NCBI GenBank assembly: GCA_014529385.2
Contig: CM043952.1
Coordinates: 65,746,370-65,810,369, forward strand
Source: Adiantum capillus-veneris
Taxonomy: Eukaryota > Streptophyta > Polypodiopsida > Polypodiales > Pteridaceae
Direction: 5' to 3'
DNA length: 64,000 nt
Position numbers and translations under genes: made by a program. Position 1 is the stretch's first letter. Each line of letters opens with the position of its first letter. Under the pieces are notes generated by a model that worked only from the letters and a program-made list of their open reading frames with translations, was not told the origin of the DNA and did no database searches. Positions 1-12,271 of the stretch are shown here, piece by piece.

Positions 1-385
1 CAACCTCAAAAAAAGAAAACCATAGTGCATGTGTGAGTCCACACAGGTGGTGCCATGCAAAGAACTCCAAGATGATTTGTTTGTGTGGCTTGAGCCCAAC
101 GCTTATGGGGCGACACACAAAATGAGTTGGTCGTGAAGAAAAATCTCACTCATGGGAACTTGGTAACCTCCAAAGCTTGCTCACATACATCCTTGCACTC
201 TTGGGTACCTTTGATCTCAAATGCATTGTGTCTATCTTCCTTCCGTGGACAAATTTGGCAGGATGAGCTCATAACTCTATTGCATGTCATTGAAGCAACT
301 CCACCAAAGAGCTCATCTACCCAAGGTGGGCACCCTTGAATGCCATTTTTCTCCTCCCAAAAACACTCCAATCTCCGCTATCGTT

Positions 386-425
<40 letters not shown>

Positions 426-518
426 GTAATAATGAGTTAATTTAACACTCCTCAACCGCTAGATATCTGAGACCTCTTTGGGTTGTTCGTATGGGGTTAA
501 AATAGCTCCTTCTCATCT

Positions 519-656
<138 letters not shown>

Positions 657-799
657 GCACTGAGCCTCGAGCCTTACTAGATTGTGAGTGCAACCCGAGA
701 GGAAATTGTGATTCTGCCTTTAGGGGTTGGGTACACGTTCATCGAGGGGGAGAGGGGCAGGTTGATGATATGTGGCATACCTCTTTGTTCGCGTTTTCT

Positions 800-836
800 T
801 CAAGCTCAATAAAGCTCCATTATATATAGTATAGAT
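800..836 (-). mobile_element. Helitron-like 5' terminus (reverse)
   Basis: Read on the minus strand the sequence starts A|TCTATACTATATATAATGG and continues away to the left. Plant Helitrons start with TC, commonly TCTMTACTA, and insert between A and T. The same start recurs at 2431, 5405, 12637 and 33988. I did not find a convincing CTRR end with hairpin, so element length is unknown. Confidence 0.4.
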
Positions 837-842
837 GTGCAA

Positions 843-946
<104 letters not shown>

Positions 947-1167
947 TTTTGCACGTGCATGAGCACGCTCACACACACGTCTTGCAGGAGGTCATCGTCC
1001 TCCCTCTCCTGTTCATGCTCTAGCTCCACGGTCTGGCCGTCGCCATCATCGATGCACATATTGAAGCAACTACAGGTGCAAGCGACACATGGCTAGAGGT
1101 GGCTCTCTCGTTACTCATTTACGCATCGACAAAGGATCCCCAGAGAGAGCGTCCTCCATATGTGCTT

Positions 1168-1192
1168 GTTTGTGTCTGTGTGTGTCTGTGAA

Positions 1193-1230
<38 letters not shown>

Positions 1231-1294
1231 GGGGGGGGGGGTAGGAGCCGTCTCCCGAGCACACTGACACACTCACACACATAAGCACCAACTT

Positions 1295-1329
<35 letters not shown>

Positions 1330-1417
1330 TACAGCCACATCGTTCCCTAGACACACATGCCAATGTGCACGAAGGTGGTGGCGATGAAGATCGATACTAT
1401 GCATGACCACGAAGTGG

Positions 1418-1492
<75 letters not shown>
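1168..1492. repeat. Cluster of (GT)n, (GA)n, G and (AC)n tracts
   Basis: Three tracts lie close together: (TG)n(AG)n ending in a G run at about 1194-1241, (AC)n at about 1293-1321, and (TG)n(AG)n at 1419-1492. Confidence 0.95.
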
Positions 1493-1495
<3 letters not shown>

Positions 1496-1890
1496 TGAGG
1501 TTATGGTGATGTATTGTGCATTGAATTAGCGCTAGCACTGGGGCTATTTCCTTAGAGCTCAGATTTCAAAGTTGAAGCCTGCTTAGTTAGGGCACATGGT
1601 GACGGGCGGCTCGAAATCAAAGGTTTGCTTAGGCAGGACACACGACGGTTCAAAACATTGGTTTGTAGGGCACGACGGCTCAAAACTTCAACACAAAACT
1701 ATTTCTTTGTTAGAACTTGGAAATGATGACACATGGTAGGATGATTCCTTTTCGCCATAGAGTATTTATATAGATGAATACCATCAATTTTTTAAATTTT
1801 GACCTAAAAATCGAAAGAGTTTTTTAGTGTGTGCCTTATTTACTTTAAATTTATTTCAATCAAGAAAAGAGATTTGGTGGCCTCTTTGAG

Positions 1891-1922
<32 letters not shown>

Positions 1923-2115
1923 ACTCACACACACACGCGCATGCACACTTACACACGTATACCTTGTTATTTTGGGACTATTGGAAAGTTGTACTCGATA
2001 AAAAGTGGGGCTTAATCTATTCTTAACGGTCTAAAATTAGAAAATCTTAGCTAGATTCCAAATTTGCCTTGAAGTAAACCACTAAAATTTTGCTAATATA
2101 CATACGAACAATTCC

Positions 2116-2245
2116 TTAAATTTTAACTTTTTATGACCACCGGACTTGGAAAAGCAAACCTAAGCCACCCTCAAATTGGCTTAAATTTTAACTTTTTATG
2201 ACCACCGGCCTTGGAAAAGCAAACCTAAGCCACCCTCAAATTGGC
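2116..2245. repeat. 65-bp tandem duplication
   Basis: Two head-to-tail copies of 65 bp, 2116-2180 and 2181-2245, differ at one base by eye (GGACTTGG against GGCCTTGG). No reading frame is associated. Confidence 0.95.
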
Positions 2246-2430
2246 TTTCGCAAAGAAAAGTAAAGTATGGCTTAAAAGAAAAAGTAAAGTCAACCCCTTC
2301 TTGTGAGGCTGAGAGTTCACATTGAGAGTTCAAAAGTTTTCTTTAAAGGGACTTAAGAGTGACAAGTGGAAGCCCTCTCCTTCCTCAAAAATTTTAAGCT
2401 CCATTATATATAGTATTTTGAGCTCCATTT

Positions 2431-2480
2431 TCTATACTATCTATAAAGGGGAGGGAATTCCGGCTCCCCCCCAAAACATG
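2431..2480 (+). mobile_element. Helitron-like 5' terminus with family motif
   Basis: TCTATACTATCTATAAAGG is followed by GGGAATTCCGGC and, about 15 bp later, CATGTGGCA. The same order of words occurs at 12637 and 15691, so this is a repeated family and not a chance match. The base before the start is T here, where A is expected for Helitron insertion. The 3' end is not identified. Confidence 0.45.
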
Positions 2481-3492
2481 TGGCACTCAATCCTCCATCC
2501 GGCTTTCTCTTAGGCGGTGTGCTCTGTAGTCGTTGGCGGTACAGGTGAGAGAGAGAGAGAGACTGCGCGAAAGAGACACAGTCTCCTCGAGAGGCCTCGA
2601 GTCCTTGACCGCTCGCGACCCCACCTTCATGACTTCAATTTATTTATCCGTGCTGGAACGACGGATATTGCGCGGAATATATGAGCAGGCTACGTCCCTA
2701 CTTGTGTGCTCTGAGCACTGATTGCCCATCTCAAAAAATGGAACCGAGTCGCCTAGGTGTGCGCATCAGCCTTACTGGCCTCAACGGATCCAGGGTTGGT
2801 TGCATCCAGAGGCTTTTAGCCAACGTTTCTCTCCCCCTCATACTCTACCTTTGCCAGGCTTGGTGCTTAGTGAGGCTCCCGAGTCCCATTCCCACACATG
2901 GGCATTGTTGGGCTTACATAGGGAAGACTTACAAGAGCACCTCTTCAACTATGAGTGTGCGCGGAACTGTTACTGAAAGTAGAGCAAGAGAATCGGGAAA
3001 AGTGTTAAGAATAGCCAATCTCAGATGACACGGTAACTGTCTTGGGTGAAGCTCTCTACTACAGGCCCATCTTCTTTTCTTCTTCCCCTGTGTCTCCTCT
3101 GTTTCTCTACTCTTCCCCTCATCGCTCTCCCTAAAGCCACAAAGTCCCTCAGAGGCAGCCCCTCTGTCGGGCAAATCACTTGGGTCTGCATCTTGGATTA
3201 TACTCAGAGAACCCTTTTCATCTCTGTGTGTAAGTGGGAAGCTCAAATAAGTTGGTTTTGATTTAACAAGGGGCAAGAAATAAAACAACGTGAGGAACAA
3301 GAGAAGAGGAGCAAGAAATAAAGTAGTGTGAGAAGAGGAGCAACAAAATAGTGTGTTGCATGCAGGTGATGATGCAGGGGCCGCTTCTTTTTCAACATAA
3401 CTATGGTGCAGGCATAAGGGCCGTCACAAAGAGAATCTCTTACAACTTACAAATTGGAAAGTTTTATTACCACCATGGTAGGTAACTTAGGG

Positions 3493-3580
<88 letters not shown>

Positions 3581-4835
3581 GCACACACACACAGAACTTG
3601 AATCTGTGGGTGGAAAGAGAGAAGAGGTAGCAAAATACTGTGCGCCATGTTTCTAGGTAGGTTGGGACATTTTGTGAATTAATATGGTCATGTTCATTGA
3701 GCGTGAAAAGCCAAGCTTATGTCTCTCTCAAGATTTTACATTCACACAATGTTGCTTTTATGTACTCTCTTTGTGACGGCCACCAATGCACGGCTAGCTT
3801 GCAAGGGGTCGTCGAATCATGCATTGTGCTCTGAATATACTCATGTCAACATCTTCACAAAGAGCTTGGACAGCATGTTGGTGGGCGTTTGCCCGCAAGC
3901 TGTGCAGCAGGCGAGTCTGTAGTGGAAGCTAAGCACTCATTGAGTGGTGGTCCGCATCGGACAACACTACCCGTCTACCTAGAGTGGTCACACGACTAGA
4001 TGGGCTCTTTCTCTTTGTCCACATTAGTTGGCAAGCATAGGTTTCATGGGATAGGCGAGGTCGAGACAAACTCGACCAACTACTGGGAGGTGGTATTGAA
4101 AGGCGGACGCATGGCGATCGATAGAAAGACGACTGGAGAGTTGTTGTGCAGGGGGGAGAAGGGTGTGTAGCTGATTTTGCGGGGACTTGGGCTACCACCA
4201 GGACTGCTACAAGCTGAATCGTCCAACAAATGGGCGACGGCTCGATATATTGCGCATCGTAATGCTCAATGCGTCTCCTTCAACCGAAAGGCCTGGCCGT
4301 GGGAGAGAGGTGGCAGGGTCTCCCAAGCACCATATCTCATCATCAGTAGCAACAGGGTGAGGTTCACAACCAAGGTTTAGAGAGAGTAGGTGCTCTTGAT
4401 GACACATGGCGCATGTGTTTTTTGAGCATGCGAAGGAGAGTTATGGCATGGTAGTAGTGTTGTTGCAAGCAAACGATAGAGTTGTGTGGAATGGGGTGAG
4501 GATGATGGGTGCTTGTGATAGTACGAAGGATTGCATGAAAAATGGTGTGCAATGCTACGAGTTGTTAGAGCGTGGCAACCAAGCTACATGGAAAAGTGGC
4601 AGATTGTGGGTCTCGGCTTTGCACATGCATGAGGGGTGTTGCGCAAAACGGGGTGGCATTGAGGGGTGCTCCCCACACCACACAGAGGGTGTGCAGTGAT
4701 GCGGGTTGTCATAGCGAGGCACCCAAGCTATGTGGCAATGTTAGAGGGGGAAGCACAAGGGTGAGGCTGCTCTGCAGAGCAGCCGATGGTGGGTATACAC
4801 GAAAGACAAGGCAGTCAAGGAATGAAGGCAGCAAA
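2481..4835. other. No recognisable gene; possible decayed coding remnants
   Basis: Open frames of 84-123 codons exist at 2681-3300 on both strands and at 4406-4889. None matches a family I know, and codon patterns do not favour one strand. A (GT)n(GA)n tract lies at 3493-3577. If the terminus at 2431 is a Helitron start, this could be Helitron cargo. Confidence 0.5.
3493..3577. repeat. (GT)n(GA)n microsatellite
   Basis: About 24 nt of GT pass directly into about 60 nt of GA, interrupted once by a T. Confidence 0.97.
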
Positions 4836-4890
4836 CCTGCTATAAATGGAGACAATGCAACAGGTCATTGGCGGCTATGGCAACATTGAG

Positions 4891-4954
<64 letters not shown>

Positions 4955-5045
4955 CCTTCCATTGTGTGCCTTTGTGTCTGGCCTTCAATCCTGCTACAAA
5001 TGGAGACAACGTAGTAGGGCATTGGCGGCTATGGCAACATTGAGC
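4836..5045. repeat. 56-bp direct repeats flanking a (GA)n tract
   Basis: The 56-bp segment at 4836-4891 (CCTGCTATAAATGGAGACAA...) recurs at 4990-5045 with a few substitutions. Between them lie the (GA)n tract at 4893-4952 and 37 bp of unique sequence. The arrangement suggests a local duplication with later tract growth beside one copy. Confidence 0.9.
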
Positions 5046-5293
5046 CAACACCTTTGACCAACATCCAACCATCAATATCCAGTGCACCTCATAGGTGAAA
5101 TATTGTTGCAAGATCTAGCACTATGACATCTGGCTTGGATGAGAGGAGGATGTAGCTTTCTATCGTGATCATACACCATACCTCTGCCCTTATACCACTA
5201 CATATCTACGACATCTGCCATTGTACTACTGCTTTGCCAACCACCTTGCATGTTTCCTCTCTCACATGCTTTGATGTGGGCAGGATCTTGGAA

Positions 5294-5337
5294 GATGGGG
5301 AGGGTAGGGCAGGGCAGGGGAGGGGGGTGGGGTGGGG
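5294..5337 (+). other. G-rich tract with quadruplex potential
   Basis: At least seven runs of three or more G occur within 44 nt, with loops of one to three bases. This satisfies the usual G-quadruplex pattern. It lies 70 bp from the Helitron-like terminus at 5405. Confidence 0.6.
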
Positions 5338-5359
5338 CCAAGTGAGGGAAAGAGGAGCC

Positions 5360-5405
5360 ATGCCGCCACCGGAGGTGACGCCGCTTTACTAGTATATAGT
5401 ATAGA
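5360..5405 (-). mobile_element. Helitron-like 5' terminus (reverse)
   Basis: Minus-strand reading gives A|TCTATACTATATACTAG followed by TAAAGCGGCG. The start matches the other copies but the family words GGAATTCCGG and CATGTGGC are not present, so this may be another subfamily. Confidence 0.35.
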
Positions 5406-5409
5406 TATA

Positions 5410-6429
5410 GAAGTTCATTTCTCATTACTAGGCATTCACATGTCAAGATACCGCATCTTTTCACATGAGTGATGAATGATCATCCAAAAAATGGAGATTG
5501 CAATCGACATTCATGATGAACACATGTTGATAGCTAATGTGCATCATCTTCTTCAACTAAGATAAGTATTCAATAGTATGTGTTGGAAATGTTACAATAT
5601 TCATACAAAACCTCGGAGATGTTGTGCCCTTGTCCACTCATGCAGCTAGGGGAATACTCGTTGACTTCAAGGAGGCCCATAGTAGGTACAACCCCACATC
5701 AACAGACTAGAAGATCACATGGTAGCACGATCAAGTCCTCTACAAAAGGAAATTTGCACATGCTAATCCATACCTTGTTGTGAAAACCCACCACAAACAT
5801 CAAATCTCAAAATCAAACACCTCTCTCTCTCTCAACTTGGTAAACATACATACATACCTTACCTCATGTATGCTCTCTTATATTGCATAGAGCAAGACAT
5901 CAAGACGTTCACATTGGCACTACTTTGGATCAAGATGAGAAACAAGCGTCAAAAGACAACTCCTACACAATCTACCGAATCACACACATGAAAACGGACA
6001 TGCTATGTAGGGGTCACCAAGGATATTACGAAGGGGATCACATATCACATTAGGCAACCACCCACATGGATGCAAGTTGAGTGGCATACATGATGATATG
6101 ATAAGTAAAGTGGTACAAATGTTTAAGATATCGCGCCACACAAGCTACTAAGTTAAATAGTGTGCCACACATACTATGGCTAAGAGGTAGTGCATACAAA
6201 ATAGTTAGGAATGGATCGGACAATACACACTCCCACTCAACACTTTCCTCATCCTTGAACAAGCATCGATGATGACACAACCAGACTATATAAAATCTAC
6301 TTCGTTACCCCTCAAATTCAATCTTGTTTTTTTATTAGTTTTCAAACGAATCTTGACTAAATATCCATAGACACATCCTAATTCAATCTTAGTTTAATCA
6401 ATGTACATGACCTATTCCCATCAGTGAGC
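5410..6429. other. No gene recognised
   Basis: About 1 kb up to the target duplication of the LTR retrotransposon. There are no long frames and no repeats beyond a short CT run near 5822. Likely unique or old intergenic sequence. Confidence 0.6.
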
Positions 6430-6434
6430 TCCTC

Positions 6435-6827
6435 TGCTACAAACGGGAGGCGTGGAGTTCCCTGCAAAATACCCGAAATAGCATACTACAAACCATAACA
6501 CAGACTAATTGACATACCTGGCAACCACATAGACGCATAATCGCGAAATACACGAACAGAAGGAGACACAGTGCGAGAGAGAGCAATAAGGCGCGTGCAG
6601 ACGCACCTCCTAAAAGGGAGTTCTATGCCAGCACGCGAGAGAGAAGAGAGGAGAGGTGAGAAGGAGAACGCAGACACTGGGTGCAATCTCCCCCCGTGCA
6701 AGAGTGACCATTTCCCTCTTGCACGTATTTGTTATATAGATTTCTTGAATGGTCAAATTGGTTACAAACTGGCCGGCCGGTCATAAATGGCCAAAGCTTA
6801 TAAAAGAGCACTTGAATAATAAAATGT

Positions 6828-6862
<35 letters not shown>

Positions 6863-6941
6863 ATTCGCATAGGCCTAGCTTGGTCTAGTCTTTTCCACCT
6901 ATCACAGCTGCAATAAATAATAAGATATCAATTCCATAACA
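6435..6941 (-). repeat. 3' LTR of the 5.8-kb element
   Basis: 507 bp, beginning TG and ending CA in plus-strand reading. It is collinear with 11751-12271. The main length difference is the (AT)n tract, 6830-6860 here and 12147-12190 in the other copy. Confidence 0.95.
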
Positions 6942-7380
6942 TACCTCTCCGTTGGAAAGCAACTGTCCTCAGTTGCGAAGATAAAATTCTGCAAACAATA
7001 CTTATCAAAAACAATGATTAGTATGTTGTGTCAAAAACATCACATAATAAAAGAAAAATTTATGAAACTAAACAACATTAGCTTATGCCTGCCGTCATCC
7101 ACATACGACCTATTCTAGTGTCCCATACCACTAGAATAAGCGGTATATGTCATACCCTGATGAATCAGGATATCATTGGTCATGCTCATCATCAATCTCA
7201 TAATGTCAAATCTCATCACATAAACACTGCCATAATAATCACCAGAGACCAATTCCCAATCCAATTCCAATTCCACAGTATAAGTCCAAATCCAAATAAC
7301 TTTCATTATATACCCGGGTAACAAAATCATACCAGTTGCAGTGGTGGCCAGCCACTGCAACATGATTTTGTGATTGGTGT

Positions 7381-7617
7381 TGCCTAAATCGGCGAATCTA
7401 CACCAATAGGACCTGCTGCCTAAATCAGCGAGTCTGTACTAATGCTGCCTAAATCGGCGAATCTGCATTTGGTATAAGTGTAGAAATCATGAATCTGCAA
7501 TTTATCAATGTGCTACCTAAATCGACGGATCTGCACAGATAATCGGTGTTGCCTAAATCAGCGAATCTACACCAAGATGAGCATTTACACACTGCCTAAA
7601 CCGGCGAATCTGTGTGC
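7381..7617 (-). repeat. Six degenerate ~25-bp repeats inside the LTR element
   Basis: The word TGCCTAAATCGGCGAATCT recurs six times with substitutions, starting near 7381, 7417, 7446, 7511, 7550 and 7593. Spacing runs from about 29 to 65 bp and spacers differ in sequence and length. This is an internal structural repeat of the element. Irregular spacing and degenerate copies exclude a CRISPR array. Confidence 0.85.
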
Positions 7618-7619
7618 TT

Positions 7620-9500
7620 GTGACCAATGGACTAGACAAAATATAAAAAAGTATATTTACTACGTTGTCGACATCAGAGTGCAGTATATCACCAAAGGAT
7701 TTACAAATGGTTGTGCACTATCCCAGAGCACCTTAGCTCGCATGAGTAGCTGCATAGCTTACTGACAAATCATCTGAACAAAAATTTCTTTCAATACAAT
7801 TAGAGGGCATGACCTTAGCAGTGTAAGAGAATATCATAAAATTGGATAAAATATGGTTAGGAGATTAGTACGAAGGTGTAAAAATGAGTTTACAAAATAA
7901 AGTGAAGAGATTACTTATCCGACGCCCTCGCATGATGGTCTTCATAACTTTTCTAAAAAACAAAGCACTAAAAACAATTGCTTGTTAAATTTAAGAAGAC
8001 GTTAATAATTGCAGATTAAATGCACTAACATTTGAAACGCCATGACAGAAAAATTTGATGCAAAGTTTTACAAATTTATAAGTATCACCGTAGTGAAGAT
8101 ATGTTTTTGTAGCATTTTATAGTATTAACTTATGAAGGAGTCTTCCAAAAACTAGGTAGTGTAAGTCAACATCAATGTGTACCCATGATGAGTGTGTGTC
8201 CAACTAGCAAGCCTTCAACTGCTTTAATTGAAATCTTTTACCTAGTTATTCAATCCAATGGCTACAAGACATCTTCTAGGGAGCTTCCTCTACTTTTCTT
8301 TTGTAAAGCATGGTCTCGGTCTCACACCGGCCTAAATCAAAAGAGCCTCAGAAATGGAGAAAAACTATTGGTGGTCCTTCGAGATAGTTCTCAAAAAGGT
8401 CTAAAGTAGTGCTCTTGCTCAAATTGATGAATGAGAAACGAATTGTGCCATAAAAGAGATTATTGAGAAAAATAAAATATGTTGGGCCCTTGTAAGGCCC
8501 AGAAATTCCTTAGGTTAATGAACTTGAAAGAGTGGTAAAGCCCAGATTAAGAATTTTCAAGAAAGTATGGTTTCCATATTCAAAAGCATATAGTTTAAAC
8601 ACCATGCCAAAGATCTTCTTTATAGTGTTAAGGTGTTGCACACAAAATACTCTCTTGGATATCAATGAAGGAGAGATCGTGGGTGATAATATATATATTA
8701 TTATATAGCTATGTTTTCAAATCAAATTTTGTTCAAGAGTTATGGGCTACACGAGCCATTAGATTCAAGTGCAAAGGAAAATTTTAATTACTTATGACTT
8801 CTAATTCCGGTTTCGTATTTTGAGCTGTAAGGGAAAATTTGATTTAGCAAGGCAACCTTTATGCCAAATAAAGAGAATATGAAGAAAAACCTTACTGAAA
8901 AACAACATATATCAGAGATATTGGTCACGTTATAGAGAGATTTTATTAGCCATAGTAGCCAATTCTGAGTGAGGAACGAAGAGAGAGAGAGAAAGAGAAA
9001 AAACTTGTCACTAGACGTCGTCCTAGAGCACCTCATGCTTGACACCAACAGCCATAATAGAATTTTGAATAACAACCCCTAACTTAGGTCTTGTTAATAT
9101 AGGCTTTGTATTCATTGCATTACAAAAAGAATAAACATGAAGAAAATATTCGTGAATCTCCTTGGATAGAATCGGATAACTTAAGCCTTAGCAAAAATTT
9201 GTTGTATTGTTGCACGATTGTGCCAATGATGTGAACATAAAGTCCAAGCTATGAAAGAGCATATAGAACATGAATCTAAGCAGCCTGCAACTTTAAAGAC
9301 TATCTGGCTTTCAAGAAACAATGAGATAATGCGATTCACATGACTTGCTTGAGTCCCTATAAGACCCGCCTAAGTTTTAGTTCCTCTTAGTGTTAATATT
9401 TATGACATCTTGCACTGGAAAACCATGGAAACTTGTGTGCTCACAATGCCTTACTTAAAGTCTGACATCAAGCGTCACGGCTCCATTATTAGCAGTGACT
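7620..9500. other. Non-coding interior of the LTR element
   Basis: AT-rich sequence between the repeat array and the captured gene fragment. The frames at 8185-8409 (+) and 8788-9075 (-) are short and show no family motif. Confidence 0.6.
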
Positions 9501-10075
9501 TTAACACATAGTGTATGAGATCAGATCTTGGCGAGTGAAATGTTCATCCTTTGATTCTACCAGCACATTTGGAACAACCAAGTTGATGCCAAAACCTTCT
9601 GAAGTGGACCGTGCATTTGTTTGAGACAGAGGAGAAACACCTATGGGGGAAGGCTCTAAAGACATATCTGCACCAATTGCTAGGAATTTCATTTCTTGTT
9701 GTATATCAGATTCTGGACGTGAAGAAGTTGAGTAGCTGCTTTGCTCCTCAGAACACCTCTCAAAACCTACAACCTTTTGGATATCCGCAAAAGAATGGAG
9801 GCATGTTGGAGGTGGCATGCAACCACTCTTTAGAACACATAAAGCATCATGCATTGGTATAATCGATACACCCATAAGCAATTATGGGTAAGCCACAATT
9901 GTGAATCCCAACTCCTCCAGTTCTATGGGAGGCAGAATGGGGTTTTCCCACCTCCCTACAGCATGGTTGCCATTTTGGTTGTACCATGTACAATCTTACA
10001 AAAATCGTGCAGCTCATCTTTGGAACACAATGCATCCGTAAAGATCACATCAGCATCAGCATCAGACACTCCTCC
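9501..10075 (-). pseudogene. Captured isocitrate lyase/PEP phosphomutase superfamily fragment
   Basis: Reading leftward from about 10063, the minus strand encodes DADADVIFTDAL, then KDELHDFCKIV, KMATML, GGGKTP, IELEELGFTIVAYP, GVSIIPMHDAL and PPPTCLHSFADIQKVVGF. This order is that of the C-terminal half of the plant carboxyvinyl-carboxyphosphonate phosphorylmutase-like branch of the isocitrate lyase/PEP mutase superfamily: a DVIF strand, the GGGKTP loop, the LGF-AYP strand and a closing helix before VGF. The frame is broken by a TAG at 9956-9958 where the family has Glu before GGGKTP, a one-base shift at the GGGKTP codons and a TAA at 9882-9884 after AYP. The last ~70 codons to 9501 are not recognised. 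The N-terminal half of the barrel with its metal-binding Asp cluster was not found, so it is a fragment. It lies in the same orientation as the host retrotransposon, which fits transduction of a cellular transcript. Family assignment is from recalled motifs and was not searched. Confidence 0.75.
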
Positions 10076-10079
10076 ACAG

Positions 10080-11737
10080 AAACTGCTTGCCGAGAATCCG
10101 TTCATTCACAATAACTAGGTCGAGTGAGCGAGGGAGCATGGCCGTGCAATGGATCCCATGGAGTCGCACCAATATTGCAGCTTATTACATAAGAAGCAAT
10201 GATCAGTGGTACCGCGGCATCATCTGAATGCAGGCAGGCGAGTGCTTATACATGCCCGCTACAGATGCATTTTGTGCGCTCCAGTCTGGGGATGAGAAGG
10301 AGAGGAGGTCTTCAATCAACTGTTGCATGGGTGCTGAAAAGAGATAGAAAAGGCGGCGGGTCTGAGAGCATGGGGAAAAGCAAAAGAGAGGGTGTAGTGG
10401 TGCTATGTGTTGTGTAGCTGTCAATTGACGATAGAGAGAGGTAGAGTTTCATGGCCATTGAGTGGTAAAATAATAAAAAAAATTGGTGTGGTCATGAGGA
10501 GTAAAAGTAAAAAAAAAAGACTGCGCCGCAAAGTTTACTCAAGGCATGTGTGGCTGGATCTGGGGTTCAGTGCGAGCCTCACGAGGAGTGGAAGATGGCG
10601 CATGCAGCCCTGGGGTGACGGCCTTGGTACTACGCATGCAACCATTCAGCATAGCCAGAGGCAAGCATGCGCTAGTGCATGGACGAGTTGATCTAAGGTG
10701 TCCGATTATAAAGGGTCTGATCCGGAGGAGCAAAGGCATGCAAAGTAAGGAAACTGGATGTCACAGTTGGTGCGTGCTGGTGAGTTGCATGGTGGTATGA
10801 GATTTGAGGACATCTGGTTGGGAGTGGCCTGCGAGTGAGGTGAGCAGCCGATCTAGTCAGCCCACGTGTGTGTGTTGTTGTTGGCTCATAGTATGTGGCC
10901 AAGCTACATTCAGTTTGCCAGTGCATGCGGGCCAAGTTAGGGGGTTGTAGTGTGTGCATTATGAACATCGGTTCTTGTCACCAACTGCAGTCAATTGCCG
11001 TCAACAACACTCCATTGCAGAGTCGATGATTAGGTGGACCAACATGCATGGCGAGGAGGGCGGCAACCCACAAAAGTCGAGGGAGGGAGATGCAGTCGGG
11101 GATAGGTTTAGGTTGAGGGAGAGTGGGAGCTACATCGCATGCATGAAAACATTGGTAGGTGTAGCTGCCGTGAACAAACGGTGTTGGACGGCACCAGTAG
11201 GTCTTTGCATGGCGCAGGCCTGTGAGCCGTGGGAATGAAGGAAGCTCGAGAGTCGCAGTATGGTTGACTCGACTAATCTGCAGAGATTGACAGTGTGGGT
11301 GGGTGGTGCATACAACTCTCACCAATTGCAACATGCCGTGCAGATGCGATTGTGTCGTGCTAGCGTTGGACGATTGATATAATCCAATGTCATAGATGAA
11401 GGCAGCGCTCCCCTTGCCCTATTTCATAACCATCATCTACACCTCTATAATGCAAAAGAAAAGAAAAAAAATTCCTTTGAATGGTTTGTTGGCATTGTGT
11501 CCCACAACAGTGACCATTCATTGCTTGGGAACATGGTCCCTTAACTCTCACCCCTTGGTCCTAAGCGGAGGGTTGCATGGTGTTGATGATCAAAATCCCA
11601 TCTCTGTTTTGCAATTTCTTTCCTCCCATGAGATGTGAGTTCCGTCCATATTAGAAACTAACTTAGCTGTATCAATATTGCAAAAAATAGAATCCTCCAT
11701 AGAAACCATTTGTGCATCACCAAGGAAGTCGACCTTT
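10080..11737. other. Interior of the LTR element near its 5' end
   Basis: Several overlapping frames of 60-118 codons occur on both strands, none with a recognisable motif. The minus-strand frame at 11590-11817 spans the PBS and could be a relic of a gag leader, but nothing in it supports that. Confidence 0.5.
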
Positions 11738-11749
11738 GCTCCGATACCA
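11738..11749 (-). promoter_or_regulatory. Primer-binding site (initiator Met tRNA type)
   Basis: The minus strand reads TGGTATCGGAGC one base after the LTR end. This matches the usual plant PBS TGGTATCAGAGC except for one base. Confidence 0.85.
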
Positions 11750-11750
11750 C

Positions 11751-12143
11751 TGCTACGAACGGGAGGCGTGGAGTTCCCTGCAAAATACCCAAAATAGCAT
11801 ACTACAAACCATAACACAGACTAATTGACATACCTGGCAACCACATAGACGCATAATCGCGAAATACACGAACAGAAGGAGACACAGTGCGAGAGAGAGC
11901 AATAAGGCGCGTGCAGACGCACCTCCTAGAAGGGAGTGCTACGCCGGTACGCAAGAGAGAAGAGAGGAGAGGTGAGAAGAAGAACGCAGACACTGGGTGC
12001 AATATCCCCCCGTGCAAGAGTGACCATTTCCCTCTTGCACGTATTTGTTATATAGATTTCTTGAATGGTCAAATTGGTTACAAACTGGCCGGCCGGTCAT
12101 AAATGGCCAAAGCTCATAAAAGAGCACTTGAATAATAAAATGT

Positions 12144-12192
<49 letters not shown>

Positions 12193-12271
12193 ATTCGCAT
12201 AGGCCTAGCTTGGTCTAGTCTTTTCCACCTATCACAGCTGCAATAAATAATAAGATATCAATTCCATAACA
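11751..12271 (-). repeat. 5' LTR of the 5.8-kb element
   Basis: 521 bp with TG...CA termini, same orientation as 6435-6941. It differs mainly by transitions and by a longer (AT)n tract. TCCTC follows immediately as the target duplication. Confidence 0.95.

Noticed and set aside
7381-7617. CRISPR-like repeat array
   Set aside because: Repeats are degenerate and irregularly spaced, lie inside a retrotransposon, and the genome is eukaryotic.
10978-11334. 118-codon frame on the minus strand inside the LTR element
   Set aside because: A competing frame of similar length lies on the plus strand and neither has motifs or protein-like composition.
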